NCBI GenBank assembly: GCA_046760985.1
Contig: JBHIFE010000008.1
Coordinates: 1-25,527 of the forward strand
Direction: 5' to 3'
From: JBHIFE01 sp046760985
GTDB taxonomy: Bacteria > Chloroflexota > Dehalococcoidia > Dehalococcoidales > RBG-16-60-22
Length of the DNA stretch: 25,527 nucleotides
How positions within the stretch are numbered: the stretch's first letter is position 1; each line of letters begins with the position of its first letter. The position numbers and the translations under genes are program-made. The notes under the pieces were generated by a model. It was not told the DNA's origin. It was given only the letters and a program-made list of their open reading frames with translations, and searched no databases. Positions 7,412 through 15,084 of this stretch are shown one piece after another.

Positions 7412-8416
7412 TTGCTCTACGTACTGCACGGCGAGGATGATTTTTCCCTTCACCAGTCGCTTGAGGAAATAAAGAAAAGTATAGGTGACCAGACAATTTT
7501 AGCGGCTAACACTGCTGTCCTTGATGGACAGCAGGTAACCATAGACCAATTGAGACCCATCTGCGAGGCAGCACCCTTTCTGACGGAAAGGCGCTTGGTC
7601 ATTATTCACGGGCTACTGCAGCGCTTTGAAGTCAAAGGCAAGTCCAGCCGGGGGAAGACTAGTATCCCAGAGGATGAGTATAAATCATTAGCCGAATATA
7701 TAGATAAGATACCGGAGAGCACGATACTGGTCTTAATAGATAGCAAGGTAACCAGTAAGAATCCCCTATTTACTAAACTTTCTGCCAAAGCCAAGGTAAT
7801 GTCCTTCCCTCTACTCAGAGATACTAAACTGCGTCAGTGGATTCAAAGGCGAGTGGACGAGAAGGGTGGCAACATATCCCCCCAGGCAGTTGACTTGCTG
7901 GCTAAATTTGTGGGTAGCAATCTATGGATTATGGCAAGTGAAATTGATAAGCTGGTTCTATTCACTTCAGGACGTCGTATTGAGGAGGAGGATGTTCGTC
8001 GGGTGGTAAGCTATGCCCAGGAAGCAAGTGTTTTTGCCATGGTTGATGCTATCCTTGAGTTCAGAGCTGGGGTCGCCGAACAACTATTACAACAGTTACT
8101 GCAGCGGGGAATGGCTTCAGCTTACCTGCTGTTTATGCTATCACGGCAGCTTCACATGATAGTCCGGGTAAAGGAGCTAAGAAGCCAGGGGAAATCCGAA
8201 GCGGAGATTCAGGACAAGTTGGCTTTGACCTCACAATACGCTTTGCGTAAGACATTAGAGCAAGCCGGCAGATATTCTCTGCCTCGGCTTAGAGAAGTGT
8301 ATCACAAACTTCTAGAAGCTGACCTTTCCATCAAGACCGGGAAATATGATGCTGAACTTGCTCTCAATATTCTGATTGCTGAACTGTGCCAGCCGCACAA
8401 ACTATATTCAACCTAA
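7412..8416 (+). CDS. holA: DNA polymerase III delta subunit (clamp-loader wrench)
   Basis: This 334-residue protein of the HolA family is the clamp-loader subunit that opens the beta sliding clamp. The N-terminus MLYVLHGEDDFSLHQSLEEIK is the family's usual beginning. RPICEAAPFLTERRLVIIHGLL corresponds to the segment carrying the beta-clamp-contacting Leu-Phe motif. The lid region NLWIMASEIDKLVLF and the collar-domain block LFMLSRQLHMIVRVKELRSQG are present, and the length is normal. The start is TTG at 7412, supported by AGGAGGGGG ending about 6 bases upstream. The next in-frame starts would truncate the conserved beginning. The gene is followed after 23 bases by the ROK kinase gene, probably in the same transcript. 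Confidence 0.93.
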   Translation: MLYVLHGEDDFSLHQSLEEIKKSIGDQTILAANTAVLDGQQVTIDQLRPICEAAPFLTERRLVIIHGLLQRFEVKGKSSRGKTSIPEDEYKSLAEYIDKIPESTILVLIDSKVTSKNPLFTKLSAKAKVMSFPLLRDTKLRQWIQRRVDEKGGNISPQAVDLLAKFVGSNLWIMASEIDKLVLFTSGRRIEEEDVRRVVSYAQEASVFAMVDAILEFRAGVAEQLLQQLLQRGMASAYLLFMLSRQLHMIVRVKELRSQGKSEAEIQDKLALTSQYALRKTLEQAGRYSLPRLREVYHKLLEADLSIKTGKYDAELALNILIAELCQPHKLYST

Positions 8417-8439
8417 GCGAAAACTGCGTGGTATTTACT

Positions 8440-9420
8440 ATGCCAAAAACTAAAAAACCTGAACTACCAGTTTTAGCTATAGACCTAGGTGGTACCAAAA
8501 TAATTACCGCTATTTTTGATAACAATCGTTTGATAGCTAAAGAACGCTGTCTTACTATGGCTGGGGAGGGACAACAGTCAGTAATTAACCGACTGCTTTC
8601 GTCTATAGACCATATTCTCAGCCTAAAGAACATGGACTTATCTCAATTAGGCAGCATAAGCATTGCTGCTGCCGGGGGCATAGATATTGAGAGGGGGTTG
8701 GTAACCTCATCCCCACACCTCCCCGACTGGCAGGATGTGCCACTGAGAGATATTGTAAAGGAGAAGTACCAGGTTGATACTTTTCTACTCAACGATGCCA
8801 GTGCTGCTGCCTTGGGGGAGCATCGTTTTGGTGCCGGGAAGGGGGTAAGTAATCTTATTTTACTTACCGTGGGCACCGGCATTGGTGGTGGCATCATCAT
8901 CAATGGCAGGTTATATAACGGTCCGTATGGTAGCGCTGGGGAGATAGGGCATATGACTATTGATGTTAATGGACTGAGCTGCCAATGCGGCAACATAGGT
9001 TGTCTGGAAACGCTGGCTTCAGGTACGGCAATGGCTAGGGAAGCCAGGAGGCGCATTGCTCAAGGGGAGAGCTCTTGCTTGCTTGAGCTCGTGGCGGATA
9101 GGACGGAAGACGTTACTGCCGAAAATATTGGCGTTGCTGCCCGGGGTGGAGATTCGCTAGCCTTAGACGTTATCGCTGGGGCGGGAACCTACCTGGGGGT
9201 GGGCATGGTAAACCTGGTCAATATCTTTAATCCGGAGATGATTGTTGTTGGTGGTGGTGTGGCAAATCTTGGTGACCTTTTGCTTGACCCGGCTAGGCAG
9301 GTAGTAAAGGAAAGGGCTTTCCGGATATCAGCTCGGGCGGTGCGCATAGTTACCGCCCAGCTTGGTGATGAGGCTGGAGTGTATGGTGCCGCTGTCTTCG
9401 CCCTGGAGCAAAAGAACTAA
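8440..9420 (+). CDS. glcK: ROK-family sugar kinase, probable glucokinase
   Basis: This ROK-family kinase of 326 residues from the chosen ATG phosphorylates hexoses, most likely glucose, with ATP. It shows the phosphate-binding LAIDLGGTKI at the N-terminus, the active-site block LLNDASAAALGEHRFG with the catalytic Asp, and LTVGTGIGGGIIING. The ROK zinc site is GEIGHMTID followed by CQCGNIGCLE, with one His and three Cys. An adenosine-side block IVVGGGVANLGDLL follows. A GTG at 8386 would extend it inside holA, but the additional residues do not resemble a kinase start, so ATG 8440 is preferred even though no clear ribosome binding site precedes it. It could instead use another hexose or N-acetylated sugar. 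Substrate prediction within ROK is weak. Confidence 0.86.
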   Translation: MPKTKKPELPVLAIDLGGTKIITAIFDNNRLIAKERCLTMAGEGQQSVINRLLSSIDHILSLKNMDLSQLGSISIAAAGGIDIERGLVTSSPHLPDWQDVPLRDIVKEKYQVDTFLLNDASAAALGEHRFGAGKGVSNLILLTVGTGIGGGIIINGRLYNGPYGSAGEIGHMTIDVNGLSCQCGNIGCLETLASGTAMAREARRRIAQGESSCLLELVADRTEDVTAENIGVAARGGDSLALDVIAGAGTYLGVGMVNLVNIFNPEMIVVGGGVANLGDLLLDPARQVVKERAFRISARAVRIVTAQLGDEAGVYGAAVFALEQKN

Positions 9421-9454
9421 TCCCTTATACCGCTCCTGTGGTTACCACCTCACG

Positions 9455-9483
9455 TTGACAGCTAGCCACTCTTACCCTAAAAT
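9455..9483 (+). promoter_or_regulatory. sigma70-type promoter for alaS
   Basis: TTGACA at 9455-9460, a 17-base spacer and TAAAAT at 9478-9483: a perfect -35 and a 5/6 -10. Initiation near 9490 leaves a leader of about 36 bases, too short for a T-box, so control by uncharged tRNA through a T-box is excluded here. Confidence 0.75.
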
Positions 9484-9525
9484 GGAATATCAATGTTTCC
9501 AAATTCTATTTCTGGGGAGCAATAA

Positions 9526-12147
9526 GTGACTAGTGATGAACTTAGAACCGCATTTTTGAAATTCTTTGAGGAAAAGGGACACACAGTCATTCCCAGTTCC
9601 TCCTTAATACCTCATGGTGACCCCACTTTACTGTTTACCAGCGCCGGCATGGTGCAGTTTAAGTCTTATTTCTTGGGTGAGGAAGTGCCACCTAACCCTC
9701 GCCTGGCAACTTGCCAGAAGTGTTTTCGCACCACTGATATTGAGTCGGTGGGTAACCATAAGCATCTTACCTTTTTTGAGATGCTGGGTAACTTTAGTAT
9801 CGGCGACTATTTTAAAAAAGAAGCTATTGCCTGGGGCTGGGAGTTTGTTACCCAATGGTTGAAGCTTGAACCAGAACGCCTGTGGGCAACTATCTATCTT
9901 GATGATGACGAGTCTTTCGGCTACTGGCGAGAAACAGGTGTTCCTGAACAAAAAATACTGAGATTTGGTGAGGAGGATAATTTCTGGGGTCCGGCTGGTG
10001 ATTCCGGACCCTGTGGCCCCTGCAGCGAAATTCATTATGATCTTGGGGAAGAGGTCGGTTGTGGTAAGCCTTCCTGTGCCCCGAATTGCGAGTGTGGTCG
10101 TTTTTCTGAAATCTGGAATCTGGTATTCACTCAGTATAACCAGGATGAAAATGGACAGCGCACTCCGCTGCCAAAACCTAACATTGATACCGGTATGGGA
10201 TTAGAGCGAACTGCGGCTGTGGTGATAGGTAAAACTTCTGTCTACGAAACCGAGTTATTTATTCCACTGTTGCAGTGTATATCTGGAATATCCGGGAAAA
10301 AGTATGGCTCTGATGATGACTCTGATAGGGCGATGCGGGTAATTGCTGAGCATAGCCGTGGCATTACCTTTCTTATCGGTGACGGAGTAATTCCGGCTAA
10401 TGAGGGACGGGGTTATGTGTTACGTCGTTTGCTGCGCCGGGCAGCACTCTTTGGCAGAAGGTTGGGACTGGAAAAGCCGTTTCTCGCTGAAACAGCCAAG
10501 ACCACTATTGACCAAATGGGACATATTTACCCTGAAATCAGGCAAAGACAGGACTTTATTCTCAATGTAATTGAACTTGAGGAATCAAGATTTGAGCAGA
10601 CACTCAGCACTGGTCTGGAATTGCTGGATGGCATAATGGCAGGACTAGCCAGCAAAGGGAGAAATGAAATCTCTGGTGAACAGGCGTTTAAGCTCTATGA
10701 TACTTACGGCTTTCCGGTAGAGTTGACCAAGGAGATTGCCGCTGGGCGTGGCTTTTCGGTAGATTTAGCCAGTTTTGAAAAGGAGATGGAAAAACAGCGG
10801 GAGAGAGCGAGGAAGGCTGAATTAGTAGCTGCTAGAAAGGGGACTCTGTTTAAGGAAACCAAAGTGGCGCTTTCTTATGAAACTACTCCTTTTGTTGGTT
10901 ATCATGACCTCAAGCACAAGTCAGTTATTATCGACCTCTTGGTTGATGGTGCCTCCGCTGAGACGATATCCCAGGGACAAGCCGCCAGCCTCATTTTAGA
11001 AACCACTCCCTTTTATGGGGAGATGGGAGGACAGGTCGGTGATACTGGTCAAATACGCAGTGCTTCTGGGCATTTTATAGTTACCAATACTATTCGCATT
11101 CCAACGGATATTATTGTCCATCAGGGACATGTTAGCCAGGGTAGTTTCACGGTGGGAGAGGAGGTGGAGGCTGAGGTGGATGAAGAACGGCGCCTTGACA
11201 TCGCTCGTAATCATACCGCTACCCATTTGCTCCAGTTTGCTCTCCGTAAGGTTTTAGGTGAGCATGTTCAGCAGCGGGGTTCACTGGTAGCACCAGAGCA
11301 ATTTAGGTTTGACTTTTCTCACCTGGTTGCCCTGATGCCCGAGGAAATGAGGGAAGTTCAGCAAATTGTCAATGAGAAAATTCGTCAGGACCTGCCAGTA
11401 TATCCTGTGGAGCTTGCCTATAAAGAGGCTATAGAGGAAGGTGCTATAGCCCTGTTTGATGAAAAGTACGGCGATGTGGTTCGGGCGCTGAAAATCGGGG
11501 AGCCACCGATTAGTATAGAGCTGTGCGGTGGCACCCATATTACCTCAACTGGGGAGATAGGTTTCTTTCAAATTGTCAGTGAAAGTAGCATTGGTGCTGG
11601 ACTGCGTCGCATTGAAGCTGTTACCGGTAGGGGGGCTGAGGCGTTTGTTGCTCGGCTCCTGTCTAACACCGAGAAAATTGCTCAGACTATGGAGGCTTCA
11701 ACAGAAGCTGTCCCAGATAAGGTATCCAGCCTGGTCAGTGAATTGGATAAAGAACGCCGGCAAAGGTTAGCTCTGGAGAGAGAACTGGCTAAGCTAAGGG
11801 CTGAAGCTTTACTAAGTCAAGCCGAGGTGGTAAAAGGGGTAAAGGTGTTAGTAGCTAGGGTTCCGTCTACTCGGCTGGAGATTCTGCGAGAGATGAGCGA
11901 CTTTCTCCGGGATAAGCTTAAAAGTGTAGTGGTAGTTCTGGGCACAGTTTACGAGGGTAAGCCTGTTTTCCTGACTGCGGTAACTTCGGATTTAGTTGCC
12001 AAGGGCTATAATGCCGGGGAAATAGTAAAGCAAGTAGCTAAGGTGGCTGGCGGTGGTGGTGGGGGTAAGCCAAGTTTGGCTCAGGCGGGTGGCAAGTATA
12101 AAGATAAATTGGATGAAGCCCTTCGTTTGGCAAAAACCCTGATTTAA
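9526..12147 (+). CDS. alaS: alanyl-tRNA synthetase
   Basis: Complete 873-residue class II synthetase that charges tRNA-Ala and edits Ser/Gly mischarging. The catalytic core has FEEKGHTVIPSSSL, LLFTSAGMVQFK and TFFEMLGNFSIGDYFK (from about residue 81). An inserted Cys cluster (C179-x4-C184-x3-C188-x-C190) lies between CGPCSEIHYD and EIWNLVFTQYN and could bind zinc. The editing domain has H563 and H567 (NHTATH) and C667 and H671 (CGGTH), the full set of metal ligands. The C-terminal domain ends with the Gly-rich AGGGGGGKPSLAQAGG, typical of C-Ala. The start is GTG at 9526, with GGGGAG 6 bases upstream. The gene has its own promoter. Confidence 0.98.
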   Translation: MTSDELRTAFLKFFEEKGHTVIPSSSLIPHGDPTLLFTSAGMVQFKSYFLGEEVPPNPRLATCQKCFRTTDIESVGNHKHLTFFEMLGNFSIGDYFKKEAIAWGWEFVTQWLKLEPERLWATIYLDDDESFGYWRETGVPEQKILRFGEEDNFWGPAGDSGPCGPCSEIHYDLGEEVGCGKPSCAPNCECGRFSEIWNLVFTQYNQDENGQRTPLPKPNIDTGMGLERTAAVVIGKTSVYETELFIPLLQCISGISGKKYGSDDDSDRAMRVIAEHSRGITFLIGDGVIPANEGRGYVLRRLLRRAALFGRRLGLEKPFLAETAKTTIDQMGHIYPEIRQRQDFILNVIELEESRFEQTLSTGLELLDGIMAGLASKGRNEISGEQAFKLYDTYGFPVELTKEIAAGRGFSVDLASFEKEMEKQRERARKAELVAARKGTLFKETKVALSYETTPFVGYHDLKHKSVIIDLLVDGASAETISQGQAASLILETTPFYGEMGGQVGDTGQIRSASGHFIVTNTIRIPTDIIVHQGHVSQGSFTVGEEVEAEVDEERRLDIARNHTATHLLQFALRKVLGEHVQQRGSLVAPEQFRFDFSHLVALMPEEMREVQQIVNEKIRQDLPVYPVELAYKEAIEEGAIALFDEKYGDVVRALKIGEPPISIELCGGTHITSTGEIGFFQIVSESSIGAGLRRIEAVTGRGAEAFVARLLSNTEKIAQTMEASTEAVPDKVSSLVSELDKERRQRLALERELAKLRAEALLSQAEVVKGVKVLVARVPSTRLEILREMSDFLRDKLKSVVVVLGTVYEGKPVFLTAVTSDLVAKGYNAGEIVKQVAKVAGGGGGGKPSLAQAGGKYKDKLDEALRLAKTLI

Positions 12148-12168
12148 TGTTGGCTAGTTGCTTGGATT

Positions 12169-12370
12169 AGGAAGTTTAAGAGTGGGTTTTGCCCCCTCTT
12201 CCAATCCCCTCCCCCTCTCCTTTGCCAGAGCAGGTACTAAAAGAGAGTCAAAGAGAGCAAAACCCCCAAATATGCTTGTAGGGAGTTTTAGAGGGACGAA
12301 GCCCCTCTTCCATCACTTCCCCTTTCCCCTTAGCAAGGGGAAGGGGGATAAAGGGGGGATGGGGTTGTCA
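12169..12370. repeat. intergenic foldback/tandem repeat rich in C and G tracts
   Basis: This 200-base stretch between alaS and ruvX contains two degenerate direct copies of one unit (about 12169-12226 and 12280-12333). Each starts AGG-A/G-AGTTT and runs into GCCCC(C)TCTTCCA followed by C-tracts. Each copy can form a hairpin: AAGAGTGGG pairing with CCCCCTCTT in the first, AGAGGG with CCCTCT in the second. The second copy also ends in a strong stem at 12319-12346 (CCCCTTTCCCCTT against AAGGGGAAGGGG, one bulged T). Inverted GGGTTTTGC (12184-12192) and GCAAAACCC (12257-12265) bracket the first copy. It resembles the dispersed C/G-tract intergenic repeats I recall from Dehalococcoidia-type genomes, and may also serve as an alaS 3' end. 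Confidence 0.6.
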
Positions 12371-12398
12371 ACAAATCCGAGACAATCTTGAGGGAATA

Positions 12399-12803
12399 AT
12401 GCGTAGCTTAGGACTTGATATTGGCGATAGGAGGATTGGGGTGGCTCTCAGCGACCCGCAAGGCATACTGGCTAGCCCGGTGACCATTATTAACCGCCGC
12501 AATGACCCCACAGATATAAAGGCAATTATTGATATTGTTAGCCAGAACCAGGTCGAGCAAATTATTGTCGGTCTGCCGCTTTCTATGGGGGGCAGTGTAG
12601 GTAGGCAAGCCGAGAAGGTAAAAGCCTTTGTCCGGGAGCTATGTAACCATACTGAGGTTCCGGTGGACTTCAGGGACGAACGTTTATCAACGACATCGGC
12701 TAAACGCCTGATGCAAACGGTTAGAAAGACCAAGAAGACTAGGGACGATGCCGTGGCAGCGGCGCTTATTTTGCAGGGTTATTTGGATGAGACCTCATCC
12801 TGA
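12399..12803 (+). CDS. ruvX: YqgF/RuvX RNase H-fold nuclease (Holliday junction resolvase-like)
   Basis: This 134-residue YqgF-family protein has an RNase H fold. The family acts in pre-16S rRNA 5'-end processing and has been proposed as a Holliday junction resolvase. It shows the opening SLGLDIGDRRIGVALSDP with the first acidic residue (D7), the second strand QIIVGLPLSMGGSVGRQA, the central VPVDFRDERLSTTSA with conserved Asp/Glu, and the C-terminal TRDDAVAAALILQGYL with the last acidic residues. All expected carboxylates are present and the length is normal. TTGAGGGA provides the ribosome binding site 3-6 bases before the ATG. The alaS-ruvX order is common in bacteria. Here the repeat at 12169-12370 separates the two. 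Confidence 0.95.
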   Translation: MRSLGLDIGDRRIGVALSDPQGILASPVTIINRRNDPTDIKAIIDIVSQNQVEQIIVGLPLSMGGSVGRQAEKVKAFVRELCNHTEVPVDFRDERLSTTSAKRLMQTVRKTKKTRDDAVAAALILQGYLDETSS

Positions 12804-12889
12804 GGTTATCTAGCTGCCTCACCCTTCTACTAGGATAAAGAGGGGCATCGCTCACTTCTTAAATATTCCCACCCACATTCCCAAGGGGC

Positions 12890-12918
12890 TTGACAAAGAT
12901 AGTCCTTTGAGTTATAAT
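12890..12918 (+). promoter_or_regulatory. perfect-consensus sigma70 promoter
   Basis: TTGACA at 12890-12895, exactly 17 bases, then TATAAT at 12913-12918. This is the only full-consensus promoter noticed in the window and should drive the small HTH gene, and perhaps the two surface-protein genes beyond it. The transcript from about 12925 has a short A/T-rich leader with no visible ribosome binding site. Confidence 0.85.
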
Positions 12919-12950
12919 TGCTTTAACAAAGTAATATTTAACAATTTATT

Positions 12951-13157
12951 ATGGCATTGCTAGATAATTATTTTAATGTGATAGAAGCTAGCCGTCGTCT
13001 TAAAGTCCATCCGGAGACGGTAAAGCGGCTGTGCCGGCAGGGAGATTTACCAGCGATTAAGATTCATAACACGTGGCTAATCAGTAGTGATATTCTGGAT
13101 AATTTTGCCGGAACTTATATTCCCAAGCGTGGTGCTAGAAAAAAACTAATAGAATAA
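12951..13157 (+). CDS. small helix-turn-helix DNA-binding protein (excisionase/MerR-like HTH_17)
   Basis: This 68-residue protein is almost entirely one winged-helix/HTH module of the excisionase type. It contains NVIEASRRLKVHPETVKRLCRQGDLPAIKIHNTWLIS, the standard arrangement in which the helix pair is followed by a short wing ending in a Trp, and then a basic tail (PKRGARKKLIE). Such proteins are DNA-binding regulators or recombination directionality factors. There is no integrase or prophage gene nearby, so a local regulator is more likely. No Shine-Dalgarno is visible before the ATG (A/T-rich leader), which contrasts with the perfect promoter upstream. It precedes the two TIG/FN3 surface proteins on the same strand, and control of them is a reasonable but unproven guess. 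Confidence 0.82.
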   Translation: MALLDNYFNVIEASRRLKVHPETVKRLCRQGDLPAIKIHNTWLISSDILDNFAGTYIPKRGARKKLIE

Positions 13158-13226
13158 AAAGGGGGGACATCACTTAAATAAATTTTCAATCCTATAAGCT
13201 GGGGGGTAAAGAGACCGGATTAACCA

Positions 13227-15059
13227 ATGAAACACTGTAAAATCTTCCGCATAATAGCAATAGCTTTTATCTTGCCCTTATTGTTGGTGGTTATGCCGGG
13301 CATGCCAGTTCTAGCCGCGCCGGTAATTACTTTATCGCCTACCTCCGGTGCAATCGGGACAATGGTTACGGTAACTGGAGCAAACTTTGACTCCTATATA
13401 GGCGATAACATCTTTATATTCTTTGACAATGAAGAAATCGCTAAAATTGTTCCTCAGACAGGTAGTTTTAGTTTTGACTTTAATATTCCAAGTGGCGCTG
13501 ACCCTGGGGTACACAAGATTAAAGCTAAGATTGAACGGGGCTATGTAGTAGCCGAGAACTTGTTTACTGTAGCAGAAACCGAAATCAAGCTGGATACCGA
13601 AGCTGGGGTTGTTGGTACTGAGGTGACCATTGATGGTAAAGGTTTTTCTGTTGATAAGATGGTAACCTTCTACTATCATAACAAGACTAAAGAGAAGCTA
13701 GGCACTGAAGTTGCTTCTCCCATCGGTGAGTTCAGTTACAGCTTCATTATTCCCGACAGCACCGCTGGGAAACACAAGGTTACCGCCGAGAATGCAGAGG
13801 GTAACTCCGCTGAAGTCGAGTTTGAGGTAATTCCCTCCACTACCCTCAGTCCAACCTCAGGGGCTATAGCTGATATATTAATCATTGGTGGCACCGGTTT
13901 TGGCTATAGGAAAGTTGTTGCTATTTTCTTCAAAGACACTCTAGTATCTTATGCTAGGACCAATGAGTATGGTAATTTTGAAGTTGCTTTTAATGTACCA
14001 GCGATGATGCCCGACACCTATGAGGTGAAGGCAGAGGATGGGGACGGGAATATAGCTAAGGCAGAATTTGCCCTCACTGCCGGGGCTAGTCTCAACAAAA
14101 CCAAAGGGAGTGTTGGCACGGAGCTCATCGTCACTGGCACCGGATTTATACCTAGTGGTGCAATAACTATTAAATATGATGATGTGACCATAGGCACAAT
14201 TCCCGCTGATAGTAATGGAGCTTTCCGGGCTAGCTTTGAAGTCCCGGTTAGTAGGTTCGGGAACCACACCATAACCCTTAGTGATGGCGTCAACACTAAA
14301 CAGCTTGTCTTTGCCGTGGAGTGGGAGGCACCGCCAGTACCAGCGCTAATATCACCAAGCCATGCCACTGAGGCAAAAGCACAGGCTTACCTTGACTGGG
14401 AGGATGTTACTGACCCCAGTCTGCCGATAACTTATAGCTTGCAGGTTGCCTCGGATAAGAATTTCACTTCCATAGTGCTGGAGAAGAAGGGGTTGACTGT
14501 CTCTGAATACACGCTGACCAAAGAGGGGAAGCTGGCGGCGGTTAAAGAGGAGGCTCCCTACTACTGGAGGGTGAAAGCCATGGATGGTGCTACCAATGAG
14601 AGTGAGTGGTCAACCCCGTGGTCATTTTATGTAGCGGCACCGTCAGTACCAATGTTACTGCTACCAAGCAATGCCAGCAAGGCAGAAGCACAGACTTACT
14701 TTGACTGGGAGGATGTCACTAGCCTCAGCCCACCGATAACTTATCACCTTCAGGTTGCCTCAGATGAGAATTTCGATTCTATAGTATTGGAGAAGCAAGG
14801 GTTAGCCGAGTCAGAATATACTTTAACTAAAGAGGAGAAGCTAGCGGCAGTCAAGAAGGAAGTTCCCTACTACTGGAGGGTGAAAGCCATAGATGATGCT
14901 GCCAATGAGAGTGAGTGGTCAACTCCGTGGTCATTCTATGTTGGCTTTTCCTTCGCTCTGCCTGGCTGGGCGGCATATATCTTGATAGGACTCGGTGTTC
15001 TGTTAGTCGGTTTCGTCGCCTTCTTGGTGGGGAGGAGAACTGCTTACTATCAACAATAA
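13227..15059 (+). CDS. TIG-like/fibronectin-III surface protein with C-terminal membrane anchor (paralogue 1)
   Basis: This 610-residue exported protein has a Sec signal peptide (residues 1-30, ending VLA-AP). Four TIG/IPT-like beta domains lie at about 32-117, 118-202, 203-286 and 287-366, each beginning like LSPTSGAIGTMVTVTGANF. Two near-identical fibronectin-III-like domains follow at about 368-470 and 471-572, with LDWEDVT near the start and PYYWRVKA and NESEWSTPWSFYV near the end. A C-terminal membrane helix (FALPGWAAYILIGLGVLL...) ends in a short basic tail, GRRTAYYQQ. It should sit outside the cell, tethered by the C-terminus. The domains suggest adhesion or S-layer-associated scaffolding. 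No catalytic motif is seen. It is clearly paralogous to the next gene. The ribosome binding site is weak, so coupling to the upstream HTH gene is possible. Confidence 0.85.
   Translation: MKHCKIFRIIAIAFILPLLLVVMPGMPVLAAPVITLSPTSGAIGTMVTVTGANFDSYIGDNIFIFFDNEEIAKIVPQTGSFSFDFNIPSGADPGVHKIKAKIERGYVVAENLFTVAETEIKLDTEAGVVGTEVTIDGKGFSVDKMVTFYYHNKTKEKLGTEVASPIGEFSYSFIIPDSTAGKHKVTAENAEGNSAEVEFEVIPSTTLSPTSGAIADILIIGGTGFGYRKVVAIFFKDTLVSYARTNEYGNFEVAFNVPAMMPDTYEVKAEDGDGNIAKAEFALTAGASLNKTKGSVGTELIVTGTGFIPSGAITIKYDDVTIGTIPADSNGAFRASFEVPVSRFGNHTITLSDGVNTKQLVFAVEWEAPPVPALISPSHATEAKAQAYLDWEDVTDPSLPITYSLQVASDKNFTSIVLEKKGLTVSEYTLTKEGKLAAVKEEAPYYWRVKAMDGATNESEWSTPWSFYVAAPSVPMLLLPSNASKAEAQTYFDWEDVTSLSPPITYHLQVASDENFDSIVLEKQGLAESEYTLTKEEKLAAVKKEVPYYWRVKAIDDAANESEWSTPWSFYVGFSFALPGWAAYILIGLGVLLVGFVAFLVGRRTAYYQQ
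14328..14945 (+). repeat. intragenic tandem duplication of a fibronectin-III-like module
   Basis: Two copies with a period of about 309 bases (103 codons) start at 14328 and 14637 within the first TIG/FN3 gene. At protein level they share DWEDVT, LQVASD, SEYTLTKE, PYYWRVKA and NESEWSTPWSFYV almost residue for residue. The second paralogue carries only one such module. Homologous recombination between the copies could change domain number. Confidence 0.85.
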
Positions 15060-15084
15060 TTATTCTTAGATATGGGGGGATAGA

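Noticed and set aside
9421..9525. Possible T-box or other leader control of alaS
   Set aside because: A consensus promoter leaves only about 36 bases of leader, too short for a T-box.
12158..12391. 77-codon open frame on the plus strand
   Set aside because: It reads straight through the foldback repeat; the Pro/Lys/Gly-rich translation only mirrors the C/G-tract repeat units. It has no ribosome site and no protein-like conservation pattern.
13158..13226. Riboswitch-like leader before the first TIG/FN3 gene (two G6 tracts)
   Set aside because: No known conserved riboswitch core could be matched and the region is only 69 bases; the G6 tracts look like ribosome-site-type purine runs.
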